Part shown: in pieces, positions 20,033-28,638 of the stretch
How positions within the stretch are numbered: the first letter of the stretch is position 1
Layout: every line of letters begins with the position of its first letter
Source of the DNA: JAWKRB01 sp041389885
GTDB lineage: Bacteria > Myxococcota_A > Polyangia > Polyangiales > Ga0077539
Assembly (NCBI GenBank): GCA_041389885.1
Contig: JAWKRB010000025.1
Location: forward strand, 60,261-124,260
Direction: 5' to 3'
Length of the DNA stretch: 64,000 nt
Notes under the pieces: generated by a model
Databases searched by the model: none
The model's input: only the letters and a program-made list of their open reading frames with translations
What the model was told of the DNA's origin: nothing
Position numbers and translations under genes: made by a program

Positions 20033-21179
20033 TCGCGGCGATGATCTGCGCGCCGTAGCGCCGACGCCGGGACTCTCCCAGGCCCTCGAGGGAGGCGAGG
20101 TCGTCGTGCGTAGGGTCGGCGAAGCCCGAGAGCGCCTCGACGCAGTGCCCGGGGAGCACCACCTGCACGTCGACGCCGCGTCGCGCGGCCTCCTCGCGGC
20201 GCCAGGCGGTGAGCCTCGCGGCGCGCTCCTTGCGCTCGGCGCGGTCCCTCGGGGCCTCCTCCCTCGCGAAGAGCTCCCGCTCGGCGTCGCTCAGCGAGGG
20301 CGACGCCAGGGCGCGCGCGACGGCGTCGATCCACGCCGCGCTCCAGGGCGCGTTCACGTGCTGCGCCCCGGCGACGTCGAGGAGCCTCGCGCGGTCGACG
20401 GGGCGCTCCCGGGCGATGTTCAGCGCGACCGCGTTCGGCAGGATCCTCCCGATGGGCACGTCCCGGGCGGCGGCGAGGCGCTCCCTGGCGTCGGCCAGCT
20501 CCCGCAGCGCCGCGCGCGAGGCGCCGCGCATCTCGCGGTAGCCCTTGATCTTCGCGAAGGGCGGGCGCGCGCGCTTCGCCTCGTCGAGGGCGTCGTCGAG
20601 GGCGCGGCGCAGGGCCCACGCCGTCTCGCACTCGACCTCGTCGCGGATCCCCAGCGCCTCGACCTCGTCGCGCAGGCTCGCGTAGAGCCGGCCCAGATCC
20701 GCGACGTCCCCCGCGAGGTAGCGCAGCGCGTCGGGGCGCAGCGGACGAAGCGCCCAGTCGTGGTGCTGAAACCGCTTGTCGAGGCTCAGCCCGAAGCGCT
20801 TCGAGAGCAGGCTCGCGAGGCCCGTCGCGGGCTCTCCCAGCATCCTCGCCTGCACCGCGGTGTCGACGGAGTTGCCCAGCACCACGCCCTCGGCGGCGAG
20901 GATGCGCGCGTCGTACCCCAGGTCGTGAAAGACCTTCTTGGGGCCGCTCGCCGAGAGCAGCGCGCCGAGGGGGCCTCCCACGCCGAGGCGCAGCGTGTCG
21001 ACGAGGACCACCCGCGGCGAGGTGACCTCGGGGTCGGCCACGGCGATCTGCACGACGCAGACCCGGGCGCGGTGGGCGTGCATCGCGTTGCTCTCGCAGT
21101 CCACGGCGAGGAGCGGCGCGTCGAAGCGCTCGTCGACGGCGCGCGCGAGGGTGTCAGGGTCCTCGATCCATTCGGTCAT
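20004..21179 (-). CDS. rnd: Ribonuclease D
   Basis: A 3'-5' exoribonuclease of the DEDDy class that trims tRNA and other small RNA 3' ends. About 391 residues from ATG 21179, whose ATGA overlaps the stop of the upstream lipoprotein gene. Exo motifs: LLAVDCESNAMHAHRARV (D27, E29), KKVFHDLGYDARIL and LRYLAGDVADLGRLY. An HRDC-like helical region follows in the C-terminal half (DVPIGRILPN and HCVEALSG). Because no tRNA gene in this window encodes CCA, tRNA 3' trimming nucleases such as this one are relevant, but that link is inference. Confidence 0.93.
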   Translation of the reverse strand: MTEWIEDPDTLARAVDERFDAPLLAVDCESNAMHAHRARVCVVQIAVADPEVTSPRVVLVDTLRLGVGGPLGALLSASGPKKVFHDLGYDARILAAEGVVLGNSVDTAVQARMLGEPATGLASLLSKRFGLSLDKRFQHHDWALRPLRPDALRYLAGDVADLGRLYASLRDEVEALGIRDEVECETAWALRRALDDALDEAKRARPPFAKIKGYREMRGASRAALRELADARERLAAARDVPIGRILPNAVALNIARERPVDRARLLDVAGAQHVNAPWSAAWIDAVARALASPSLSDAERELFAREEAPRDRAERKERAARLTAWRREEAARRGVDVQVVLPGHCVEALSGFADPTHDDLASLEGLGESRRRRYGAQIIAAITAAPPASE

Positions 21180-22327
21180 CGCGGGAGAGGGTGCACGAAG
21201 GAGCCCTCGGGCACGAGGTCTCGCACAAACGCGTCGAGGGTGAGCGTGCATCGCCGGGCGAGCCCCGTGGAGCTCCCGCGCAGCGCCACCTCGAGCCTCG
21301 CGCGCCCGCCCCGGCCGCGAGGGGCGGCGACCACGGTGACCTCCGCGTCGAGGGTCCCGTCGTCGGTGCGCATCGCCCCGAGCCCGGGGAGGATCAGCAC
21401 CGCCTCGGCCCGCACCCGCGCGCGCGGCCTCGCCCCCGCGAGGGGCGCCCGGAGGGCGAAGACCGGCTCGTCCTGACCCGCGAGCCAGGGCGGGGGCCAG
21501 CGGCCGTCGAGGGGCACGGCGATGAGCCGCGAGGCCGCGTCGAGGTAGACCCCGCGACGCGCGAAGGAGAGCGCCCAGACCCCCGCGTCGTCGCCGCAGC
21601 GGAGCGCCGCGGTCGACGGTCGGGACGCCGCGTCGGTCACCGCGCGCACCGTCGGGATGAGCCCTCGCATCGCGCGCACGTCGCGCTCGCAGGGGCCGCG
21701 AAGCAGCGGGTCAAGGCGCCCGCAGCGGCGAGGGTCGCCCGCGGCGACGGCCTCGCAGCGCGGGCGGTCCGACGAGCTCGCCGCCGCGCAGAGCGCGCGG
21801 TCCCTCGCGGCGACGGCGACGCACACGGGGTCGCGCACCCGGGCGCCCGAGGCGGGGGGGCAGCGGTCCGGCGCGCCCGCGGCCATCGCCGCGCGGGACA
21901 CGCAGGCGTCGCGCAGCGAGCTCAACGAGGCCCCGTCGCAGAGCTCCGGCGCGTGCAGCCTCGGCGCGAGCTCCAGGCGGCACGCGGCGTCGAGGAGGGC
22001 GGGCTCGTCGAGCAGCTCCAGCGCCGCGCGGAGCGTGTCGGGCGTCGACCCCCGCGCGCGGGCGACGCACCGGGCGACGACCTCAGGCACGCCGGCGTCG
22101 AGGGCCGCCGCGGGCCCCTCCGCGGGAGGGCCGGAGCCCTCGACGCGAGGCGCGGCCGGGCGCGGGGGCGGGGCCGGCGGTCGGCGCGGCGTGGGGCTGT
22201 CGCAGCCCGCGGCGAGCGCGAGCGTCGACGACAGCCACGCGACGGCTCGCCGCGGGCCTCGTCGCGGTGTCGGCGTCTGCAGCGTTTTGACCCGCCGCGC
22301 GATGCGAAGATACAGTTCCCGGTGCAT
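21176..22327 (-). CDS. Cysteine-containing lipoprotein, function unknown
   Basis: Up to 383 residues from ATG 22327. The N-terminus has a basic stretch and a lipobox (LALAAGC, lipid Cys about 42), unusually far from the start, so the true start may be downstream or non-ATG. A Pro-rich linker follows, then a Cys-rich helical segment with regularly spaced cysteines (LDAACRLEL, APELCDGA, RDACVSRA, RDRALCAAA, DRPRCEAV, DPRRCGRL) and a beta-rich C-terminal domain. No known family is recognised. The start ATG overlaps the ATG of the divergent plus-strand gene in a shared CATG. Confidence 0.6.
   Translation of the reverse strand: MHRELYLRIARRVKTLQTPTPRRGPRRAVAWLSSTLALAAGCDSPTPRRPPAPPPRPAAPRVEGSGPPAEGPAAALDAGVPEVVARCVARARGSTPDTLRAALELLDEPALLDAACRLELAPRLHAPELCDGASLSSLRDACVSRAAMAAGAPDRCPPASGARVRDPVCVAVAARDRALCAAASSSDRPRCEAVAAGDPRRCGRLDPLLRGPCERDVRAMRGLIPTVRAVTDAASRPSTAALRCGDDAGVWALSFARRGVYLDAASRLIAVPLDGRWPPPWLAGQDEPVFALRAPLAGARPRARVRAEAVLILPGLGAMRTDDGTLDAEVTVVAAPRGRGGRARLEVALRGSSTGLARRCTLTLDAFVRDLVPEGSFVHPLPR
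22287..22316 (+). promoter_or_regulatory. Promoter of the cyclic-nucleotide-binding regulator
   Basis: TTGACC (22287-22292), an 18-nt spacer, then TACAGT (22311-22316), ending 9 nt before ATG 22326. It is the best-matching sigma-70-type promoter I see in the window. It lies entirely inside the first codons of the divergent lipoprotein ORF. Confidence 0.6.
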
Positions 22328-22973
22328 GGCTCAGGACCCCTTCGATGCGCGCTTCGTTCGGGAATTTCGCGCAGGAGAGGTGATCTTTCGCGAGGCCGAT
22401 GAGGGCGCCCTGATGTATGTCATCCAGCAGGGTCAGGTGACTCTCTCGCGCAGGTTCTCGAGCGGCGAGCGTACCCTCGCGACGCTGGGACCGGGGGAAT
22501 TCTTCGGGGAAATGGCGATCCTGAACGGCAAAGCGCGCTCGGCCTCCGCGGTGGCGGTGGGCGACGTGCGCGCCCTGGAGCTCGACGCGCCGACGTTGAA
22601 CGGGATGGTGTCCCGTCGCGGCGAGGTCGCGATGCGCCTCGTGCGGCGCCTGGCGCAGCGCCTCGACTCGTCCAACAGCCTCGTCGAGATCCTGCTCCAC
22701 CACGACCCCCGCGCGCGGGTGATCCTCGCCATCGCGCGCTCGGCTGAAGAGTCTCGCGACCGCGTGGCGCAGGGCGTTCGGGTTCGGGGCGACGTCGCCC
22801 TGCTCGCGCGCGAGCTCGGGCTCCCCCTGGAGCTGGTGACCGAGGTCGTCGCGGGGCTGATCCGCGTGCGCGTGCTGCTCACCGACGTCGAGGGTCGTTG
22901 GATCGTCTCCGAGCCGCAGCGGCTCAGGGCCTTCGTCGAGCTCGTCGACGGCTCGTCGCCGGAGGGGGACTGA
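22326..22973 (+). CDS. Cyclic-nucleotide-binding (CRP/FNR-type) regulator
   Basis: A 215-residue protein. The N-terminal cyclic-nucleotide-binding beta-roll has AGEVIFREADEGALMYVIQQG, LATLGPGEFFGEMAIL and NGKARSASAVA; the phosphate-binding cassette normally reads FGEmall...RSA, and R and S are present here, so nucleotide binding is plausible. A helix leads to a C-terminal region (GDVALLARELGLPLELVTEVV) that looks like a degenerate winged helix-turn-helix. It is followed 2 bp later by a cyclic-nucleotide phosphodiesterase gene, suggesting one regulatory unit. DNA binding is less certain than ligand binding. Confidence 0.8.
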   Translation: MAQDPFDARFVREFRAGEVIFREADEGALMYVIQQGQVTLSRRFSSGERTLATLGPGEFFGEMAILNGKARSASAVAVGDVRALELDAPTLNGMVSRRGEVAMRLVRRLAQRLDSSNSLVEILLHHDPRARVILAIARSAEESRDRVAQGVRVRGDVALLARELGLPLELVTEVVAGLIRVRVLLTDVEGRWIVSEPQRLRAFVELVDGSSPEGD

Positions 22974-22975
22974 GC

Positions 22976-23746
22976 ATGGAACTCCGGGTCCTCGGGTGTC
23001 ACGGCGGCGAGTCGGCGCACCACCGCTCGACGAGCTTCGTGCTGGACGACCGCGTGGGCCTCGACGCCGGCGCCACCACCAGCATGCTCACCCTCGAGGA
23101 GCAGCTGCGCCTCGAGGCGGTGATCGTCTCGCACGCGCACCTCGATCACGTCCGCGACCTCGCGACCCTCGCCGACAACCGCGCGCAGGGCGCGACCACG
23201 CCCCTGGTCATCGCGGGCACGGCCTTCACGATCCGCGCGCTCAAACAGCATTTCTTCAACAACGTCTTGTGGCCTGACTTCACGTCCATCCCGCTGGTCC
23301 ACGGCGGCGGCCCCACGGTGCTGCTGCGCGAGCTCGAGCCCGAGGTGCCCACCGAGGTGTGCGGCTTCACGGCGACCGCGGTGCTGGTCACGCACACCAT
23401 CGAGAGCGCGGGCTTCGTGATCTCGCGCGACGGCGCCAGCGTCGCGTTCTCGGGCGACACCGGGCCGACCGAGCGCTTCTGGGAGGTGCTCGCGGCGGTC
23501 CCCGACCTCCGCGCCCTGCTCCAGGAGGTGAGCTTTCCCGACGAGCTGGAGTGGCTCGCCAAGCTCTCCGGGCACCACACGCCGAGCACCCTGGGGCGCG
23601 AGATGGCCAAGCTCCCCCGAAGAGACATCCCCTGGCTGCTGTATCACATCAAGCCGGCGTTTCAGGCCCGCGTCGAGCGGGAGCTCGCGGCGCTGCACCG
23701 CAGCTCGCTCGAGCTCCTCTCCCTCGGCGAGCGCTTCGTGCTCTGA
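22976..23746 (+). CDS. Class II 3',5'-cyclic-nucleotide phosphodiesterase (MBL fold)
   Basis: A 256-residue metallo-beta-lactamase-fold hydrolase of the PDE class II (PDE1/CpdP) type. The metal site HAHLDH is at 53-58, with later ligands in VTHTIESAGF (H), FSGDTGPT (D) and the C-terminal SGHHTPSTLG (H), followed by YHIKPAF, a class II PDE hallmark. Hydrolysis of cAMP and/or cGMP is expected. It starts two bases after the stop of the cyclic-nucleotide-binding regulator, so sensing and breakdown of the same messenger are genetically linked. Confidence 0.85.
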   Translation: MELRVLGCHGGESAHHRSTSFVLDDRVGLDAGATTSMLTLEEQLRLEAVIVSHAHLDHVRDLATLADNRAQGATTPLVIAGTAFTIRALKQHFFNNVLWPDFTSIPLVHGGGPTVLLRELEPEVPTEVCGFTATAVLVTHTIESAGFVISRDGASVAFSGDTGPTERFWEVLAAVPDLRALLQEVSFPDELEWLAKLSGHHTPSTLGREMAKLPRRDIPWLLYHIKPAFQARVERELAALHRSSLELLSLGERFVL

Positions 23747-23793
23747 GCGAGAGATTCAGTCCCGCTCTCACGCGGCGCGGGGAGATTCTCCGG

Positions 23794-23799
23794 TATTGT
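23794..23799 (+). promoter_or_regulatory. -10 element before the SUKH gene
   Basis: TATTGT, ending 9 nt before ATG 23809; no Shine-Dalgarno sequence. It is consistent with a very short or absent leader. Confidence 0.4.
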
Positions 23800-23808
23800 C
23801 CGCGGGCG

Positions 23809-24447
23809 ATGCCCATCGAAAGACTCCTCGGCTGGATCGAGCCGCTCGTCAGCACCGGCTTCTCGACGTCCCCCTTCGAGCCCGAGCACGCGCAGGCGAC
23901 GCTCCAGGCCGCCGCGGGCAGCGCCGCCGAGCACGAGCGGTTCCTCCGCCGATGGAACGGGTGCTACGCCCTCGGAGGCGCCTTGCACATCTTCGGCGCC
24001 TGCGCGTCGCCGCCCAACCAGTCCCTCGACGCGTGGAACCGCCCCGACGGCTGGCGCTCGGGCTTCGGTCCGATCCTCGACGGCGTGTGGTTCTTCGCCG
24101 AGAACGCCTTCGGCGACCAGTTCGCGTACCGCCAGCGAAAGGTCGTGCGACTGCGGGTCTTCGAGGCGCGCATCGAGCCCATCGCCGCGAGCTTCAGCGA
24201 GTGGCTCGGCCTCGTCGCGATGGAGCCCGCGCGCTTCCTCGCCACCGACCTCTTCGAGCAGTGCGTGCGCCACCACGGCCCGCTGCCCTTCGGCGGGCAT
24301 TTCGCCCCGCCGCCGACGTGGCACCCCACGCTCGAGCTCGAGGTCGACGAGATCTCCGTGCTCCCCGCCCGTGACAACATGGAGCTTCGCGCCGCGGCGT
24401 CGATGCACTCGCCCACGCTCACCGGGCGCAACGCGCCGCGTCGCTGA
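23809..24447 (+). CDS. SMI1/KNR4 (SUKH) family protein
   Basis: A 212-residue protein with the SUKH pattern: FLRRWNGCYALGGALHIFG, then SLDAWNR, VWFFAENAFGDQFAYR and FSEWL. Many SUKH proteins are immunity proteins of polymorphic toxin systems, but stand-alone copies also occur in myxobacteria. No toxin gene, RHS repeat or secretion gene is next to it, so an immunity role is not supported by context. A C-terminal extension of about 45 residues carries WHPTLELEVDEISVLPARD. Confidence 0.75.
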   Translation: MPIERLLGWIEPLVSTGFSTSPFEPEHAQATLQAAAGSAAEHERFLRRWNGCYALGGALHIFGACASPPNQSLDAWNRPDGWRSGFGPILDGVWFFAENAFGDQFAYRQRKVVRLRVFEARIEPIAASFSEWLGLVAMEPARFLATDLFEQCVRHHGPLPFGGHFAPPPTWHPTLELEVDEISVLPARDNMELRAAASMHSPTLTGRNAPRR

Positions 24448-24487
24448 CACGCGCCGCGGCGGTGTGCTATCGCCCGTCGCTCTACGA

Positions 24488-25327
24488 ATGAACTGGTTCC
24501 AGCGAGGTCGGCCTGGGGTAGACACGAGCGAGGAGCGGCGCTCCATCGGCGAGGGCGTGTTTCGCCGCTGCGGCGCCTGCGGCGGCACCGAGCTCGCCGA
24601 GGCCTGGGAGGCGGCCTTCGAGGTCTGCCCGCAGTGCGGGCACCACGCGCGGCTGGGCGCCCGACGGTGGGTCGACCTGCTCTGCGACCAGGGCAGCTTC
24701 GCGCCCTTCGGGGAGGACCTCGAGCCGTGTGATCCCCTGGAGTTCTCCGACGGGCGCGCCTACGTCGAGCGCCTCCGCGCCGCGCGCCGCTCGGGGGTCA
24801 GCGAGGCGCTCCTCGCGGGCGAGGGCCGGGCCGACGGCATGCCGATCTGCCTCGGGGTCTTCGCCTTCGCGTTCATGGGCGGGTCCATGGGCAGCGTGGT
24901 GGGCGAGCGGCTCGCGCGGGTCTTCGAGCGCGCGGCGAGCGCGCGGGCGCCGGCGGTCGTGGTCTCGTCGAGCGGCGGGGCGAGGATGCAGGAGGGGATC
25001 CTCTCGCTGATGCAGATGGCCAAGACCGTCGCGGCCCTCGGGCGGCTGCGCGACACGAACACGCCCTTCGTCTCGATCCTCACCGACCCGACGACAGGCG
25101 GCGTCGCGGCGTCGTACGCGCTGCTGGGCGACGTGAACCTCGCCGAGCCCGGCGCGCTCATCGGCTTCGCCGGGCCGAGGGTCATCGAGCAGACGATCCG
25201 GCAGACGCTCCCCGAGGGCTTTCAACGCAGCGAGTTCCTCCAGGAGCACGGGATGATCGACGCGGTGGTGCCGCGAGCGTCGATGCGCGCCACGGTGGTC
25301 CGCCTCCTGCGGCTGCTCACGGAATGA
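24488..25327 (+). CDS. accD: Acetyl-CoA carboxylase carboxyltransferase, beta subunit
   Basis: Beta subunit of the carboxyltransferase that makes malonyl-CoA for fatty acid synthesis. It has 279 residues. The N-terminal zinc ribbon uses C28, C31, C47 and C50 (CGAC ... CPQC). The crotonase-like core has MGGSMGSVVGERLARVFE, VVSSSGGARMQEG, TDPTTGGVAASYALLGD and FAGPRVIEQTI. The stop overlaps the ATG of folC (ATGA), the same accD-folC order seen in many proteobacteria. accA is not in the window. Confidence 0.96.
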   Translation: MNWFQRGRPGVDTSEERRSIGEGVFRRCGACGGTELAEAWEAAFEVCPQCGHHARLGARRWVDLLCDQGSFAPFGEDLEPCDPLEFSDGRAYVERLRAARRSGVSEALLAGEGRADGMPICLGVFAFAFMGGSMGSVVGERLARVFERAASARAPAVVVSSSGGARMQEGILSLMQMAKTVAALGRLRDTNTPFVSILTDPTTGGVAASYALLGDVNLAEPGALIGFAGPRVIEQTIRQTLPEGFQRSEFLQEHGMIDAVVPRASMRATVVRLLRLLTE

Positions 25328-26583
25328 CCCGCTCGCCCTCGGCGCTCCTCGCGCCCATGGCCTCCCGCGGGGTGAACCTCTCCCTCGACGCGATGCGCGC
25401 CGCGCTGCGACACGCGGGGGACCCCCACCTCGCGATCCCCGCGGTGCACGTCGCGGGCACCAACGGCAAGGGCAGCGTGGCGGTCATGGTGCACGACGCG
25501 CTGCGAGAGAGCGGGATCCGCGTCGGGCGGTACACCTCGCCGCACCTCCACCGCGTGGCCGAGCGCGTGGTGATCGACGGCGAGCCGGCCTCCGACGACG
25601 AGCTCTGCGACGAGGTCGAGCGCGCGCTCGGCGAGATCGAGCGCGGCGAGGTGCCGCCGCTGAGCCTGTTCGAGTGCCTCACGCTGGTCGCGTGGCGCGT
25701 GTTCGCGCGGCGCGGGGTCGCGGTCGCCGTGATGGAGGTGGGCGTGGGCGGCGGCCTCGACGCCACCAACCTCTGCGCGCCCTACGTCACCGCGATCACC
25801 CGCATCGCGATGGACCACACCGCCTGGCTCGGCGGCTCCATCGCCCGCATCGCCGCCGCCAAGGCGGGCGTCTGCAAGCCGGGCGTTCCGTGCGTGCTGG
25901 GCCCCGCGCTGCGCGAGGGCGAGGCGCGCGAGGTCATCGCCGCGGTCGCGCGGGCCGCGGGCGCGCCCCTCGTCGACGCCGCGGCGCCGTCGCTCGACGC
26001 GAGCGGCGAGGCGCGCTGGCCGTACCTCGGCGGCGAGGTCGCGGCGGCGCTCTCGCTCCAGGGCGCGCACCAGCGAGAGAACGCCAGCGTGGCCGTCTCG
26101 ATCGTGGAGTCGCTGCGCCCCAGGGGGGTGCGCGTCGAGCCGGCGGCGCTCTCGGCGGCGCTCTCGGGCGCGCGGTGGCCCGGTCGCATGGAGCGCGTGG
26201 GCGACGTGCTCTTCGACGCCGCGCACAACGTCGACGGGCTCGTCGCGCTGCGCCAGGCCCTCGAAGGTCAGCCCGTGGGCGCGGTGGTCTTCGGCGCGTC
26301 TTCCGACAAGGACCTCCGCGCGATGGCCGCCCTCGCGGCGTCGCTGGTCGAGCCCTCGCGCCGGGTGGCGACGGCGGCGGCGATGGCGCGCGCCGCGCGA
26401 GCCGAGGAGGTCGCGACCGCCCTCGGCGGCGTGGCGATCGAGGGCTGCGCCGCGGCGTTGGCGCGCGCCCGGGCCCTGTGCGCGCCCGGAGAGCTCACGG
26501 TGGTGTGCGGGAGCATCTTCGTCGTGGCCGAGGCGCGGGCCGCGCTGCTGGGCCTCGAGGCCGAGCCGCCGATGCCGATGTGA
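25324..26583 (+). CDS. folC: Folylpolyglutamate/dihydrofolate synthase
   Basis: Adds glutamate to folates (and to dihydropteroate) in an ATP-dependent ligase reaction of the Mur ligase family. It has 419 residues. VAGTNGKGSVAV (43-54) is the P-loop, RYTSPHLHRVAERV the folate-binding region, and VAVMEVGVGGGLDATN plus ITRIAMDHTAWLG the central domain. GRMERVGDVLFDAAHNVDG is the C-terminal signature. It is translationally coupled to accD and ends 4 bp from the convergent lipoprotein gene. Confidence 0.95.
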   Translation: MTRSPSALLAPMASRGVNLSLDAMRAALRHAGDPHLAIPAVHVAGTNGKGSVAVMVHDALRESGIRVGRYTSPHLHRVAERVVIDGEPASDDELCDEVERALGEIERGEVPPLSLFECLTLVAWRVFARRGVAVAVMEVGVGGGLDATNLCAPYVTAITRIAMDHTAWLGGSIARIAAAKAGVCKPGVPCVLGPALREGEAREVIAAVARAAGAPLVDAAAPSLDASGEARWPYLGGEVAAALSLQGAHQRENASVAVSIVESLRPRGVRVEPAALSAALSGARWPGRMERVGDVLFDAAHNVDGLVALRQALEGQPVGAVVFGASSDKDLRAMAALAASLVEPSRRVATAAAMARAARAEEVATALGGVAIEGCAAALARARALCAPGELTVVCGSIFVVAEARAALLGLEAEPPMPM

Positions 26584-26587
26584 GTCT

Positions 26588-27820
26588 TCAGTGCTGGGTG
26601 AGCACCGCGCGGCCGTCGTCGGTGTAGGTCACCGCGCCGTGCTCGCCGCCGCAGTTCCAGCACGTCGACCAGGTCACCACCCGACGCGCGGGGCCGTAGG
26701 CCAGGGCGATCGCGACGGGGTCGTTGCGCAGCAGGAACGACCCGGCGTGGCGGTAGCGGCCGTCTGCGAGGACCCACAGCGCCGCGACCCAGCTCCCCAC
26801 CGTGGAGCGCGCGGTGAGCACCAGGATCTCCTCGCCGAAGGTGGGGCTCCACCGCACGGGGTTGACGGTGAAGGTGTACTCGGGGTGCAACTCGGCGGTG
26901 GTCGACCCGTGGTTGAGCACCTCGGTGATCGCGCCTGGACCGAAGAGCGCGAGGCCCTCGCGGAGACGTAGCCGCTCGAGCTCGGGCACGGCGCGGATGA
27001 TCTCCGCGATCTGCGCCGCGGTCATCGCGTCTTCGCGAAACGCGCGGCGAGAATTCTCGCGTGGATACGGTGTGTTGGGAGGTGGTCCGCCGCAGCAGCG
27101 GAAGGCGATCTCGAGCCCCGGCGTCGCCGCGATCGCGGTGCGCCTCGACGCGCACCGGTGCTGCGCCTCGGGCGAGGTCGCGCCGCCGCCGCGAATGACC
27201 GCGCGGGTGTCGAGGTCGTCGGAGGTCCACTCGGCCGAGCGGGTGCCCATCGCGAAGGCGCCGCTGCGCGAGGCGCACGCGCCCAGCGAGCCGGTGCCGC
27301 AGGCCGGCGACCAGGTCGCGCCGCCGGGAAAGACGGTCTCCGACGGCCCCCGGCACGCGCGCTCCCACTCGACCTCGGTGCAGAGCCGACGCCCGCGCGA
27401 CGCGCAGGCCCGCGCGGCCTGATCGCGGGTGAGGCCCATGGCGAAGGGCTGCGCGGGGTCGTTGGGGTAGGGCAGCGCGTCGATGTCCAGGGCGGGGACG
27501 CGGAGCTCGAGGTGGTCGGCCTCGGTCGCGGGGTCGCGCCCGGGGTCTCCCGGCACGCTCCCGAGGTGGTAGACCCCCGCGGGCATCTGCGCCGTCGCGC
27601 CCGCGCGCGGCAGGGGCATCGACGACGGCGGCGTCGGCCCCGCGTCGGCGCGCACCCGAAGCGGAATCGGCGCCCTGGGAGGCTCGCCCGGGCGCGCCCC
27701 GGCGCCCGCGTCGTCGCGCGATGCGGCCGCCGTCGGGCGGTCTCCCCGACGGCAGCTCAGGGGCAGCGCGGCGAGGAGGGCCGCGGCGAGTCGCGCTCTC
27801 AGCCAGACAGGACGCACCAC
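26588..27820 (-). CDS. Lipoprotein with FGE-sulfatase (SUMF1-like) domain
   Basis: About 410 residues from GTG 27820 (a TTG at 27856 would lengthen it). The signal peptide AALLAALPLSC is lipoprotein-like. A Pro-rich linker leads to a formylglycine-generating-enzyme-type domain (AGVYHLGSVPGD, RRLCTEVEWERACRG, FAMGTRSAEWTSDD, GGGATSPEAQHRC, IAFRCCGG), the degenerate, usually non-catalytic form common in myxobacterial lipoproteins. A second C-terminal domain (ALFGPGAITEVLNHG, WSTCWNCGGEHGAVTY) is unfamiliar and has a CxxC pair. Confidence 0.7.
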   Translation of the reverse strand: MVRPVWLRARLAAALLAALPLSCRRGDRPTAAASRDDAGAGARPGEPPRAPIPLRVRADAGPTPPSSMPLPRAGATAQMPAGVYHLGSVPGDPGRDPATEADHLELRVPALDIDALPYPNDPAQPFAMGLTRDQAARACASRGRRLCTEVEWERACRGPSETVFPGGATWSPACGTGSLGACASRSGAFAMGTRSAEWTSDDLDTRAVIRGGGATSPEAQHRCASRRTAIAATPGLEIAFRCCGGPPPNTPYPRENSRRAFREDAMTAAQIAEIIRAVPELERLRLREGLALFGPGAITEVLNHGSTTAELHPEYTFTVNPVRWSPTFGEEILVLTARSTVGSWVAALWVLADGRYRHAGSFLLRNDPVAIALAYGPARRVVTWSTCWNCGGEHGAVTYTDDGRAVLTQH

Positions 27821-27915
27821 GGAGTGGGGGCTAACACGTCCCCGCGCGATGCCCAAACTCGACGGCGATTGCGTCGGGCGCGGCGAGACGGTACGACGGC
27901 GGCCGACGCGCCGGG

Positions 27916-28581
27916 ATGAATGTGACGCAGGCGCCCCCGCAACAAGACCGCAACACCGTGACCCGCAGCGCGCACCTCACCGTCCTCCTCCTCTTCGCCC
28001 TGATCGTCGGGTGCCGTCGCCCGGTCGGCGCGCCGCTCCCGCCCTCGCAGTGCCGCACGCAGACGCCGACCATCGGCCCGCGCGACGTGCTCTCGGTGAC
28101 GGTCTTCAACGAGACCAACCTCACCGCTCAGTTTCGGGTGAGCGAAGACGGCTTCATCGACTACCCCTACGTCGGGCGCGTGCGCGTCGAGGGGATGCGC
28201 GACGGCGAGGTCAGCGAGCTCATTCGCCGCCGCCTCGGCGCCCGCACGCCCGAGAACCCCGATGGGCAAGACGTGCTGCGAGACCCCGCGGTGCGCGTCG
28301 AGATGCAAGAGGTCAACAGCCGCCGCGTGTCGGTGTTCGGCGAGGTGCAGCACCCCGGGGTGTTCCCGCACCAGCAGTGCATCACGGTGACGCAGGCGAT
28401 CTCCCTCGCCGGCGGCTTCACCCAGCTCGCCGAGAAGAACCAGGTGCGCGTCACCCGCCACGACCGCTCCGGCCGACGTCGCACCTTCGTGCTCCGCGTC
28501 GAAGACATCGCCGAGGGCCGCGTCGCCGACTTCGAGCTCGAGCCCGGCGACGTGATCTTCGTGCCCCAGACCATCGCCTGA
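27916..28581 (+). CDS. Polysaccharide export lipoprotein (Wza-like)
   Basis: A 221-residue outer-membrane polysaccharide export family protein. The signal peptide LTVLLLFALIVGC is a lipobox; GTG 27958 would give a more typical short n-region. A Poly_export domain follows (TIGPRDVLSVTVFNETNLTA, SEDGFIDYPYVGRV, LRDPAVRVEMQEVNSRRVSVFGEV), then an SLBB-like domain (VTQAISLAGGFTQLAEKN, LEPGDVIFVP). It is shorter than E. coli Wza (379 residues) and lacks the extra SLBB domain and C-terminal helix. No other capsule genes are adjacent. Export of an exopolysaccharide is inferred from the family. Confidence 0.85.
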   Translation: MNVTQAPPQQDRNTVTRSAHLTVLLLFALIVGCRRPVGAPLPPSQCRTQTPTIGPRDVLSVTVFNETNLTAQFRVSEDGFIDYPYVGRVRVEGMRDGEVSELIRRRLGARTPENPDGQDVLRDPAVRVEMQEVNSRRVSVFGEVQHPGVFPHQQCITVTQAISLAGGFTQLAEKNQVRVTRHDRSGRRRTFVLRVEDIAEGRVADFELEPGDVIFVPQTIA

Positions 28582-28622
28582 TCGACGGCCCGCGCAGGCG
28601 TTTTGCTCCGCGCGGGTCGTGA

Positions 28623-28628
28623 TAGCGT
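28623..28628 (+). promoter_or_regulatory. -10 element before the xanthine dehydrogenase gene
   Basis: TAGCGT, ending 10 nt before ATG 28639. A weak upstream TTTTGC (28601-28606) is spaced 16 nt. No Shine-Dalgarno sequence. Confidence 0.4.
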
Positions 28629-28638
28629 CACCGCCGCG

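Noticed and set aside
23809..24447. Toxin-immunity locus
   Set aside because: The SUKH gene is flanked by accD/folC and a phosphodiesterase; no toxin is present.
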